From the NCBI GenBank assembly GCA_934615235.1, contig CAKTTL010000026.1, forward strand, positions 1 to 31,159: a DNA stretch of 31,159 bases, in the 5' to 3' direction. Origin of the DNA: an uncultured Clostridia bacterium. Its GTDB lineage: Bacteria > Bacillota > Clostridia > Christensenellales > Aristaeellaceae. A model generated the notes under the pieces. That model was not told the DNA's origin and did not search any database. It saw nothing but the letters and a program-made list of their open reading frames with translations. The translations under genes and the position numbers were made by a program. Below, in pieces: positions 21,266 through 28,265 of the stretch; position 1 is the stretch's first letter, and every line of letters starts with the position of its first letter.

Positions 21266-23128
21266 ATGGAACAAATTTATCGCAGCAAGCTGCGCTTTTT
21301 CACCGCGCGGCAGCTGAAGCCTTCCGGCTGGCTCAAGCGCCAGCTGCGTATCCAGGCGGACGGCCTGTCCGGCCACCTCGACAAAATCTGGCCGGACGTG
21401 CGCGATTCCGCCTGGATCGGCGGCGACCGCGAGGGCTGGGAACGCGTCCCCTACTGGCTCGACGGCTTCGTCCCGCTCGCCTACCTGCTCGAGGATGAAG
21501 ACCTGATCGCCCGCGCGCGCAAATATGTCGACGCCATTCTCGCCGCGCAGCGGCCCGACGGCTGGATCTGCCCCTGCCCGCGCGAAGCGCGCAACGATTA
21601 CGATATCTGGGCCGCGTTCATTATTTGCAAAGCGCTGATGGTCTACGGCGACTGCAGCGGCGACGCGCGCGTCGAAGAGGCGATTTACCGCACAATGAAA
21701 AACCTCGAAAGCCACCTGCGTGCCTGCACGCTTTTCGAATGGGGCCAGAGCCGCTGGTTTGAAGCGCTCATTCCGCTGCAATGGCTGTATGAAAAGCGTC
21801 CCGAGCCCTGGATGCTCGAGCTTGCCGTAACGCTCGCCACGCAGGGACTTTCCTATAAGCGCCTTTTCTCCTGCTGGCGCGATCAGGAGCCGGACGAGCA
21901 GGGCGTATGGCGGCAGCAGACGCACATCGTCAACCTCATGATGGCGCTCAAGAGCGAAGCCGTTTTCTCCGGCCTTTCCGGCGACGACCCGAACGAATTC
22001 GCCTGGCAGATGTACCGGCTGCTTGAAAAGTATCACGGCACGCCCATCGGCCATATCCAGGGCGACGAATGTCTGGCCGGGACCAGCCCCATCCGCGGGA
22101 CGGAGCTTTGCGCTATCGTCGAGGCGATGTACTCCTGCGAGCTGCTCGCCTCCATCACCGGCGATCCCAAATGGCTCGATCTGCTCGAGCGGCTGGGCTT
22201 CAACTCGCTGCCCGCCACCATTTCCGCCGATATGTGGACGCATCAATACGACCAGCAACTCAACCAGATTTCCTGCTCCATCCAGCAGGAGCCGCCCGTT
22301 TTCGGCACGAACAGCACGCAGGCGAACCTCTTCGGCCTCGAGCCGTGCTACGGCTGCTGCACGGCCAACTTCAATCAGGGCTGGCCGAAGCTGGCGCTCT
22401 CCGCCTTCATGCGGACGGAAAAGGGCGTGCTCTCCGCGGCGCTCCTTCCCTCGGCGCTGGAAACCGAGCTGAACGGCGAAGCCGTGAAAATCACGCTCGA
22501 TACCGAATACCCGTTCCGCGGCGCGCTGCGCTATACCGTGAACTGCGCGCGCCCCGCCTCGTTCGAGCTGGCCGTTCGCATCCCGTCCTTTGCCGCCGGC
22601 GCGACGGTTAACGGCGAAACGGCGAAGCCGGGCGAAATCTTCCGCATCGAAAAAGAATGGCGCGACGGCGAAACGGTCGACGTGGCGCTGACGTTTGAAG
22701 CGAAGCTGGTTCCCGCGGCGAACGGCATGTTTACGCTGCAGCGCGGAGCGCTGTATTTCGCCCTGCCGCTGGCCGCGCAGTCCTTCGCCTGGGAATATGA
22801 GCGCAGCGGCGTCCCGCGCAAAGCGCCCTATTGCGATTATAAAATCTTCCCGCAGGAGGCGTGGGGCTACGCCTTTGCGGGCGATACGTTCCATGTAATC
22901 GAGCATCCCGTCGGAGCGTATCCGTTCTCGCGCGAAGAGCCGCCTGTGCAGATCGAAGCAGATCTGGCGCAGATCGAATGGGGCGCGCTGCCCGGCCAGC
23001 CCGGCGTTTGCGCCGAAGCGCCCACAAGCCTCGTTCCCACCGCCCTGCGCCGCCGCGCGCTGCAGCCCTACGGCTGCACAACGCTGCGCATGACCATACT
23101 GCCCGCGCTGCCTGTTACAAAAGTTTGA
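21266..23128 (+). CDS. GH127-family glycoside hydrolase (beta-L-arabinofuranosidase-like)
   Basis: A 620-residue protein of the GH127 (formerly DUF1680) family: an (alpha/alpha)6 barrel from about 10 to 400, then beta-sandwich domains. The zinc/cysteine catalytic site is visible as E280-L-C282 (GTELC) and CYGCC at 361-365. In the characterised HypBA1 the equivalent Glu, Cys, Cys and Cys bind zinc, and one cysteine is the nucleophile. The AraC-type regulator next to it fits a sugar-induced enzyme. No signal peptide is seen, so it should act in the cytoplasm on imported oligosaccharides. Substrate specificity varies in the family (arabinofuranose or other L-sugars), so the name is a family-level call. 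AAAGGAG precedes the ATG at 21266. Confidence 0.85.
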   Translation: MEQIYRSKLRFFTARQLKPSGWLKRQLRIQADGLSGHLDKIWPDVRDSAWIGGDREGWERVPYWLDGFVPLAYLLEDEDLIARARKYVDAILAAQRPDGWICPCPREARNDYDIWAAFIICKALMVYGDCSGDARVEEAIYRTMKNLESHLRACTLFEWGQSRWFEALIPLQWLYEKRPEPWMLELAVTLATQGLSYKRLFSCWRDQEPDEQGVWRQQTHIVNLMMALKSEAVFSGLSGDDPNEFAWQMYRLLEKYHGTPIGHIQGDECLAGTSPIRGTELCAIVEAMYSCELLASITGDPKWLDLLERLGFNSLPATISADMWTHQYDQQLNQISCSIQQEPPVFGTNSTQANLFGLEPCYGCCTANFNQGWPKLALSAFMRTEKGVLSAALLPSALETELNGEAVKITLDTEYPFRGALRYTVNCARPASFELAVRIPSFAAGATVNGETAKPGEIFRIEKEWRDGETVDVALTFEAKLVPAANGMFTLQRGALYFALPLAAQSFAWEYERSGVPRKAPYCDYKIFPQEAWGYAFAGDTFHVIEHPVGAYPFSREEPPVQIEADLAQIEWGALPGQPGVCAEAPTSLVPTALRRRALQPYGCTTLRMTILPALPVTKV

Positions 23129-23145
23129 AAAAATGTCTTTTGCAC

Positions 23146-23174
23146 TTGACAGCGTCCGCACATTATGATAGCAT
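23146..23174 (+). promoter_or_regulatory. Promoter of the uracil permease leader
   Basis: Perfect -35 TTGACA (23146-23151), 17-bp spacer, -10 TAGCAT (23169-23174). It lies 18 bases after the GH127 stop. The transcript would begin near 23181, about 20 bases ahead of the PyrR-binding stem. Confidence 0.72.
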
Positions 23175-23199
23175 ACACGCGACAACCGAAGATGCGTAC

Positions 23200-23283
23200 C
23201 CTTTAACCCGGTCCCGTGAGGCCAGGAAGGTTGCGAAAACGTTCGTTTTTTCACGCCTTATCCTGCCTGGATAAGGCGTTTTT
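23200..23283 (+). promoter_or_regulatory. PyrR-type attenuator (binding loop, antiterminator, terminator)
   Basis: GGTCCCGTGAGGCC (23210-23223) is a PyrR-binding hairpin: stem GGUC/GGCC with the hexaloop CCGUGA, fitting the known UCCNGNGAGGY consensus. The flanking CCTTTAACC and GGAAGGTT extend the stem. Downstream is a perfect 10-bp terminator, CGCCTTATCC/GGATAAGGCG (23254-23278), followed by TTTTT. CAGGAAGG (23223-23230) can instead pair with CCTTATCCTG (23256-23265), an antiterminator that excludes both other hairpins. With UMP or UTP bound, PyrR would hold the first hairpin and stop transcription of the permease. pyrR itself is not in the window. Confidence 0.85.
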
Positions 23284-23284
23284 A

Positions 23285-23444
23285 GGGTGTATGTGAAAAA
23301 GGAAGAGGCGACAGCACGAGCGATTTTTTCGTCAGTTCAAGGAGGGAAACCGAAGGTTTAGCGGCGCTAAATCGAGGTTTTCCGACGCAGAAATGGCGGA
23401 AAAGACGCCGTGATGGAGTCTCAGGGAATTTTTCAGATACACCC
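23285..23444. repeat. 160-bp element with 16-bp terminal inverted repeats
   Basis: The ends GGGTGTATGTGAAAAA (23285-23300) and TTTTTCAGATACACCC (23429-23444) are inverted repeats matching at 15 of 16 positions. Inside, TTTAGCG/CGCTAAA (23357-23371) and GGAAACC/GGTTTTCC around it form a nested hairpin. There is no coding frame and no obvious target duplication. It lies in the transcribed leader between the attenuator and the permease start. It may be a MITE-like mobile element or a structured RNA. Positions 23445-23497 hold only the ribosome site. Confidence 0.65.
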
Positions 23445-23497
23445 GAACGAGCAAAAGAGGGCGCGCGGGGTTGATCCTATCAAACGGAGGGAATCAC

Positions 23498-24853
23498 ATG
23501 AAGCTCGTTTATAACGTAAACGAAAAGCCCCCGATTAAGAAGAACCTCGTCTACGCCTTCCAGCAGCTGCTGGCCATCATCGCCGCGACGCTGCTCGTCC
23601 CCACGCTCGTCAACCTCTATAACGACGCGGGCATGCCCAACGTTCTCAATCAGCCCGCCGCGCTGTTCGGCGCGGGCGCAGGCACGCTGTTCTACCTGCT
23701 GGTGACCAAGTTCCGCAGCCCGGCCTTCCTGGGCAGCTCCTTCGCGTTCATCACGCCTCTGTGCGGCGCGGCCGTGTTCGGCCGTCTGGGCATCTTCCTG
23801 GGCGCGGTTTTCGCGGGCCTTGTATATGTGGTCATCGCGCTTGTCATCAAGAAGACCGGTTCCGGATGGGTAAACAAGCTCCTGCCGCCGGTCGTCATCG
23901 GCCCCACCGTCGCGCTGATCGGGTTCTCCCTGTGCGGCAGCGCCGTCAACAACATCAACAACACCGCCTCCGGCAGCTATAACCTCGTCGCCATCCTGGT
24001 CGGCCTGGTCGCCTTCTTCGCCACGATCTACGTCTCCATCAAGGGCGGCAAGGGCGTGCGCATGATTCCCTTCATCATCGGCATCGGCGTGGCGTATGTG
24101 TTCGCCGCCATTCTGACCGGCGTCGGCGCCGCGTTCAACTGCGACATGCTCAAGATCATCGACTTCAGCCCCTTCAAGGGCATCGGCCTGTTCGAAGTGC
24201 CGGACTTCACCTTCCTGAGCATCTTCCGCGGCACCACGGACGCCGGCGGCAACAGCCTCGCCGTCCGTTCCTTCACCGACGTGCTGCAGATCTTCATCCT
24301 CTTCGCGCCCGTCGCCTTCGTTGTCCTCGCCGAACACATTGCCGACCATAAGAACCTCGGTTCCATCATCGAACGCGATCTGATCACCGATCCGGGCCTC
24401 GACCGCACGCTCATCGGCGACGGTATCGGCTCCATCATCGGTTCCTTCTTCGGCGGCTGCCCCAACACCACCTACGGTGAATCCGTCGCCTGCGTCGCGC
24501 TGACCGGCAACGCCTCCTGGACCACCATCGCGCTGGCCGCCGTCTACTGCATCGTGCTCAGCTTCTTCAAGCCCTTCGTGGCCTTCGTCAACACCATCCC
24601 GACCTGCATCGTCGGCGGCATCTGCATCGCGCTCTACGGCTTCATCGCCGTCAGCGGCCTGAAGATGGTTCAGACGGTCGACCTCAACGACAACCGCAAC
24701 CTCTACACCGTCTGCGCGATCCTCGTGCCCGGCATCGGCGGCCTGACGCTGAACTTCGGCGCGATCACGCTGACCTCCATCGCCACCGCGCTCATCCTCG
24801 GCATCCTCGTCAACCAGATCTTCGGCGCGAAGGCTGCCAAGGAAACCAAATAA
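23498..24853 (+). CDS. Uracil permease (UraA/PyrP type, NCS2 family)
   Basis: A 451-residue nucleobase:cation symporter of the NCS2/UraA family with 12 to 14 hydrophobic segments. Substrate-site landmarks are AEH (278-280) and GGCPNTTYGES (319-329), with the glutamates that hold uracil in the UraA structure. The N-terminus (NEKPPIKKNLVYAFQQLLAIIAATLLVP, about 8-35) is typical of uracil-type members. The PyrR attenuator in its leader independently supports uracil rather than xanthine as substrate. ATG at 23498 with CGGAGGG before it. Codons end in C far more often than in neighbouring genes (long runs of ATC, GTC, CTC, TTC), suggesting high expression. It is monocistronic, closed by a strong terminator. 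Confidence 0.9.
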   Translation: MKLVYNVNEKPPIKKNLVYAFQQLLAIIAATLLVPTLVNLYNDAGMPNVLNQPAALFGAGAGTLFYLLVTKFRSPAFLGSSFAFITPLCGAAVFGRLGIFLGAVFAGLVYVVIALVIKKTGSGWVNKLLPPVVIGPTVALIGFSLCGSAVNNINNTASGSYNLVAILVGLVAFFATIYVSIKGGKGVRMIPFIIGIGVAYVFAAILTGVGAAFNCDMLKIIDFSPFKGIGLFEVPDFTFLSIFRGTTDAGGNSLAVRSFTDVLQIFILFAPVAFVVLAEHIADHKNLGSIIERDLITDPGLDRTLIGDGIGSIIGSFFGGCPNTTYGESVACVALTGNASWTTIALAAVYCIVLSFFKPFVAFVNTIPTCIVGGICIALYGFIAVSGLKMVQTVDLNDNRNLYTVCAILVPGIGGLTLNFGAITLTSIATALILGILVNQIFGAKAAKETK

Positions 24854-24871
24854 AAACATACTGCATGCCAA

Positions 24872-24908
24872 ATCCCCGGCTCTCCCCCACAGAGAGCCGG
24901 GGATTTTT
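24872..24908 (+). terminator. Intrinsic terminator of the uracil permease gene
   Basis: A perfect 13-bp stem, ATCCCCGGCTCTC (24872-24884) with GAGAGCCGGGGAT (24892-24904), a CCCCACA loop and a TTTTT tail (24904-24908). This is the strongest terminator in the window. Confidence 0.92.
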
Positions 24909-24944
24909 CTCATGTCCGAGCGCCCGGAATTTTATAAATCGCCG

Positions 24945-24973
24945 TTCAAAAACGATTCTGCATCGTCTATTGT
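24945..24973 (+). promoter_or_regulatory. Possible promoter of the sigma-factor operon
   Basis: TTCAAA (24945-24950), 17-bp spacer, TATTGT (24968-24973): a moderate match to a vegetative promoter, just before AAAGGAGGTGA and the ATG at 24994. ECF sigma factors often transcribe their own gene from other hexamers; I do not see an obvious ECF-type pair. Confidence 0.4.
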
Positions 24974-24993
24974 GATAAAGGAGGTGAGCAGGG

Positions 24994-25509
24994 ATGGGAG
25001 TTGATACAAGCGCTGGCGCCAGCCGGGAACAGGAGCTTGTGCGTCTGGTTGACGCTTATCAATTCTCCTTGCGCCGCATGTGCTGTGCAATTCTGCGCGA
25101 TCGGGCGCTGGCGGAGGACGCGGTACAGGAAACGTTTCTCAAAGCGTATAAAACGCTGGATACCTTCAGAAAGGAAAGCAGCGAAAAAACGTGGCTGATG
25201 CGCATCGCAATCAATACCTGCCGTGATTTTCGCAGATCCGCATGGTTCCGCTATTTAGACCGGCGTATAACGCCGGAAGACCTTCCTCTTGCTGCAACCC
25301 CTGCGGAAGAAGACAGCATTGCGCTGACGGCGGCGATTATGCGCCTGCCGCAGAAGCTGCAGGAGGTTACGCTCCTGCACTATTATCAGGACATGACGAC
25401 GCGGGAAATCGCCGACGCGCTGCAAATTTCCCAATCCTCCGTATCATCGAGGCTCGTGCGCGCGCGCACCAGGCTGCGCGCATTTCTGGAAAGGGGTGAG
25501 TCCGTGTGA
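24994..25509 (+). CDS. ECF-type RNA polymerase sigma factor
   Basis: A 171-residue sigma-70-family protein with only regions 2 and 4. Region 2 (about 20-90) contains LAEDAVQETFLKAYKTL, the polymerase and -10 contact helix, and KTWLMRIAINTCRDFRR. Region 4 (about 115-168) is a clear helix-turn-helix, EVTLLHYYQDMTTREIADAL then QISQSSVSSRLVRARTRLR. It redirects RNA polymerase to a small regulon, probably under the control of the next gene's product. AAAGGAGGTGA lies 9 bases before the ATG. Its stop overlaps the next gene's GTG start by four bases, so the two are made together, the normal layout for a sigma and anti-sigma pair. Confidence 0.9.
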   Translation: MGVDTSAGASREQELVRLVDAYQFSLRRMCCAILRDRALAEDAVQETFLKAYKTLDTFRKESSEKTWLMRIAINTCRDFRRSAWFRYLDRRITPEDLPLAATPAEEDSIALTAAIMRLPQKLQEVTLLHYYQDMTTREIADALQISQSSVSSRLVRARTRLRAFLERGESV

Positions 25510-26936
25510 ACGACCGCAAAGACGTCGAAAAGGTTCGGCTGGCTCTCGACACGGCTTTTTCCAGCCTGAGGGACGACCCATGGCTGGCCCGGAAGGTGCT
25601 GGCAGGCGCGCGAGAAGAGAAAAAAGCGACGAAAAAACTTCCCATAGGACTCGTCTTTCTTCTGATTTTGATTCTGGCAGCCGGTATCGCGCTGGCGGCA
25701 ACGCTTTTGTGGGAGCAATCCGTCGTTCCCATGAAGGCAATCGAGCAGGAAGAAGGCGACTATATACATTGGCCGCTGAGCCAAAAGCAGGCGTTGATTC
25801 GCGCTTTGATTGCTTCAGGGAATCTCGCGGAAAACGATGAAACAGCCCGGCTGTTTGACGACGCAGCCTCTGAAGCTGAGAAGAACGCCCTTGCCGACCA
25901 GCTCGTATTGACCTTGACCGGTCAGACGGATAAAAAGGAAATCAGCGTTGACACCATCACCTACGCAATTCTGGGGCCTGCGGACAGCTGGACCCCGGAG
26001 CAGCGCGTATGGTGGCAGCAGGTAACAAACCTGTTCTGCAGCGCTCAGGGCGCTCCCGATACGCTGATTGCGCCCACTGCGGATGACATTTCTGAAGCGG
26101 AGGCTGTCGCCATTGCAAAAGCTGCGATTCTGGAAGCGTATGCGCTGCCTTCGGATGCGCTGGATAACGCCCTGGCCGTCGCGGACCTCTATGTAACCGG
26201 GCAGCGCCCTGATTACAGGAGATGGAACGTCCAGTTTAAGCTGCTGCGCGAGGGCGACGATCAGTATGTCGAACGTGTCTACGCTGCAATTGTCGACGAG
26301 ACAGGACAGGTCGTTGACGATCCGGATGTGGGAATCAACGCTCCGGCAAGGGCTGCCGGAAGGCCGGCCCGCCTTGCTTCCGGCTATCCGGATACGCCGC
26401 TGTTCCGGCCGGTTGACGACCTCATGCGCCGTGCAGGCAACAGGATTTTTCAGCTTTGGCCGCTCGAATTAAAAGCCGAATTTTCGCAGGCGATCGCTCC
26501 GCAAGTACGCGCCGTTGTTGAAAGCGGCGATTGGTCGCCTCTCGACAACGGCGGCGAGCCGGATCTTGACATAATTGCTTTCTCCTCCTATACTTACGGT
26601 TTGCCCGGAGCGCAGGATATGACGCAGGAAGAAGCGTTCGATCTCGCGAAACATGCGGTCGCAGCCGCATATCAGCTTGATACTGAAACGCTGGCGCTGT
26701 ACGATGCCCCCTGCTTCTATTTCGATATTTCTGTGCCTGACAGGCGGCTCTGGAAAATTGTGTTCTGGCCCTCGTATGCCTCCGCGGAAAAGTTTCCCGA
26801 TGGTTTTGCAAGCGGACAGGGGCATTTGCGATACAAGGTGGAAATCAATGCGCAAACGGCAGAAATCGAAAAAATGGAAGCGTTCGATTTTCAAGCTTCC
26901 GGCGGCGATCTGGAATATAAATTAAAGCTGTATTGA
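25506..26936 (+). CDS. Membrane-anchored protein, probable anti-sigma/sensor partner
   Basis: A 476-residue single-pass membrane protein. The first ~45 residues are cytoplasmic and charged, a hydrophobic anchor follows at about 47-68 (LVFLLILILAAGIALAATLL), and the remaining 400 residues should be outside. The outer part has two similar segments, DISEAEAVAIAKAAILEAY (about 195-213) and DMTQEEAFDLAKHAVAAAY (about 372-390), each followed by alternating strands; this resembles PepSY-like repeats. No zinc-binding HxxxCxxC anti-sigma motif is visible, so an anti-sigma role is inferred only from gene overlap and topology. The GTG at 25506 has AAGGGGTGAG upstream. I do not recognise a named family; the signal sensed is unknown. 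Confidence 0.65.
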   Translation: MNDRKDVEKVRLALDTAFSSLRDDPWLARKVLAGAREEKKATKKLPIGLVFLLILILAAGIALAATLLWEQSVVPMKAIEQEEGDYIHWPLSQKQALIRALIASGNLAENDETARLFDDAASEAEKNALADQLVLTLTGQTDKKEISVDTITYAILGPADSWTPEQRVWWQQVTNLFCSAQGAPDTLIAPTADDISEAEAVAIAKAAILEAYALPSDALDNALAVADLYVTGQRPDYRRWNVQFKLLREGDDQYVERVYAAIVDETGQVVDDPDVGINAPARAAGRPARLASGYPDTPLFRPVDDLMRRAGNRIFQLWPLELKAEFSQAIAPQVRAVVESGDWSPLDNGGEPDLDIIAFSSYTYGLPGAQDMTQEEAFDLAKHAVAAAYQLDTETLALYDAPCFYFDISVPDRRLWKIVFWPSYASAEKFPDGFASGQGHLRYKVEINAQTAEIEKMEAFDFQASGGDLEYKLKLY

Positions 26937-26962
26937 CCGCTTCGCGCGGAGCCGGGCGCGCG

Positions 26963-26991
26963 TTGCAAAAATGCCGCCCGCAGGGTATAAT
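26963..26991 (+). promoter_or_regulatory. Promoter of the SH3-domain protein gene
   Basis: -35 TTGCAA (26963-26968), 17-bp spacer, perfect -10 TATAAT (26986-26991). It reads into AAAGGAG and the ATG at 27024, so this gene is transcribed apart from the sigma operon. Confidence 0.8.
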
Positions 26992-27023
26992 GAATAAAAT
27001 TCCATCCAAAGGAGCCTGAGCCA

Positions 27024-28208
27024 ATGAAGCGTCTTTTCCTCTGCCTGCTGACGATCGTTTTCGCGGCGCTTTGCGCCGTACCCGCGTTTGCGCAGAACAC
27101 AGCCTATGTCTGTCTCCCTGCCGACAAGGCGCAGGAACGCGTCAAGCTCCGCGAAGCGCCGAACACTGGCGCGCGTATCCTCGGGCAATATTTTAACGGC
27201 GTAGCGGTCGAAATTCTCGATGCGCAGGGCGATTGGTCGCACGTCTCCATCGGCGGCTATGAGGGCTACATGATGACGAAATTTCTCACTCGCTCCGAGG
27301 AGAATACCGCGTTCGACACATTCGGCTATGCGCGCTTCCCGGAAGAGGACGGCAAGCTGACGGTCTACCAATCGCCGCAGAGCGGCGCTGAAATCGTCGA
27401 CCGAATCGACGGCGCTCTCGACGTGCTCGGCACTGTCGGCGAGGACTGGCTGCACATGCGCTGCCGTGTGCTCATCGATGAGGAGGATTCGTTCGCGGCC
27501 ATCCCGGGCGCGTATGGGTTCGTTGACAGCCGCGCCGTAACGAAGACGGAGAACTTAGCGACCGTTCGCGTGGATACCGGCAAGGCAGACGAGCGCCTGA
27601 ACCTGCGCGCCGCGCCCGAAAAAGGCGGCGACGTGCTTGCGAAGCTCTACAGTGGTGCGGCGCTTTCCGTTCTCTTTGACGATCATCCGTTCGGCGACGG
27701 CTGGCAGCGCATCCGCGTGGGCGACCTGTGCGGCTATGTCATGGACGAATTTCTGGACTACAGCAGCGGACAGGCTCACGCATTCTTCCCGCCGCTTGGG
27801 CAGATAAAATCCAGCGGCGAAAACGTCGCCGTTCTGGCGGAATCCGGCGACCAATACCTGATCCGCCGCAAAACGGAAGAGCGCTGGGCCTACGACGACG
27901 TATGGATTGCGAAAGCCGGCTTGACGACAGACGGCGTTTCCGCCAGCACGGCCGCAGCAACGCGACGCGCAACCGCCATGTACTGGCAGGAGGAAGGCGG
28001 CGCGCCGACGCAGCTCGTCGGCGCGATCGCCGCGGGACAGGAGGTCGTCATCCTCTCCTCCTACGACCCGGACAAGGGCGAAACCGACGCCTACGTCAAT
28101 CCGACGCATCGTTGGCTTTTCTGCGACGCGCAGCTGGAAGACGGCTCCTGGGCGTCAGGGTACGTGCCGCGGGAAGACGTGCTGTATGAGATCAGAGGCT
28201 GGAACTGA
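27024..28208 (+). CDS. Secreted protein with bacterial SH3 domains
   Basis: A 394-residue exported protein. Residues 1-23 are a signal peptide (basic MKR, hydrophobic core, AFA before the cut at about 23/24). An SH3b domain spans about 27-92, with the typical VKLREAPNTGARILGQY and GYEGYMMTKFL. A weaker similar segment lies at about 97-178 (TVYQSPQSGAEIVDRI). Another clear SH3b is at about 182-247 (LNLRAAPEKGGDVLAKL, GDLCGYVMDEFL). The last ~140 residues are of unknown fold. SH3b domains commonly bind peptidoglycan or wall polymers, so the protein probably sits in or on the wall. No hydrolase domain is seen. It has its own promoter and a terminator shared with the convergent GH13 gene. Confidence 0.82.
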   Translation: MKRLFLCLLTIVFAALCAVPAFAQNTAYVCLPADKAQERVKLREAPNTGARILGQYFNGVAVEILDAQGDWSHVSIGGYEGYMMTKFLTRSEENTAFDTFGYARFPEEDGKLTVYQSPQSGAEIVDRIDGALDVLGTVGEDWLHMRCRVLIDEEDSFAAIPGAYGFVDSRAVTKTENLATVRVDTGKADERLNLRAAPEKGGDVLAKLYSGAALSVLFDDHPFGDGWQRIRVGDLCGYVMDEFLDYSSGQAHAFFPPLGQIKSSGENVAVLAESGDQYLIRRKTEERWAYDDVWIAKAGLTTDGVSASTAAATRRATAMYWQEEGGAPTQLVGAIAAGQEVVILSSYDPDKGETDAYVNPTHRWLFCDAQLEDGSWASGYVPREDVLYEIRGWN

Positions 28209-28218
28209 AATGAGCGAA

Positions 28219-28255
28219 AAAAGGACAGGCGCTGTGACGCCTGTCCTTTTCATTT
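28219..28255. terminator. Bidirectional terminator between convergent genes
   Basis: A 13-bp perfect stem, AAAAGGACAGGCG (28219-28231) and CGCCTGTCCTTTT (28238-28250), with a CTGTGA loop. It ends in T-rich sequence on + and has the matching A/T-run on -. It lies 10 bases after the SH3 gene stop and 15 bases from the GH13 stop, so it can serve both. Confidence 0.88.
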
Positions 28256-28265
28256 TTCAATTCAA

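Noticed and set aside
23285..23444. The leader element as a known riboswitch
   Set aside because: I could not match its conserved bases to any riboswitch class. It has terminal inverted repeats instead, and the attenuator upstream already explains regulation.
23480..24913. A 477-codon open frame on the - strand across the uracil permease
   Set aside because: It is a strongly acidic, low-complexity Asp/Glu/Gly translation produced by the C-ending codons of the permease on the other strand.
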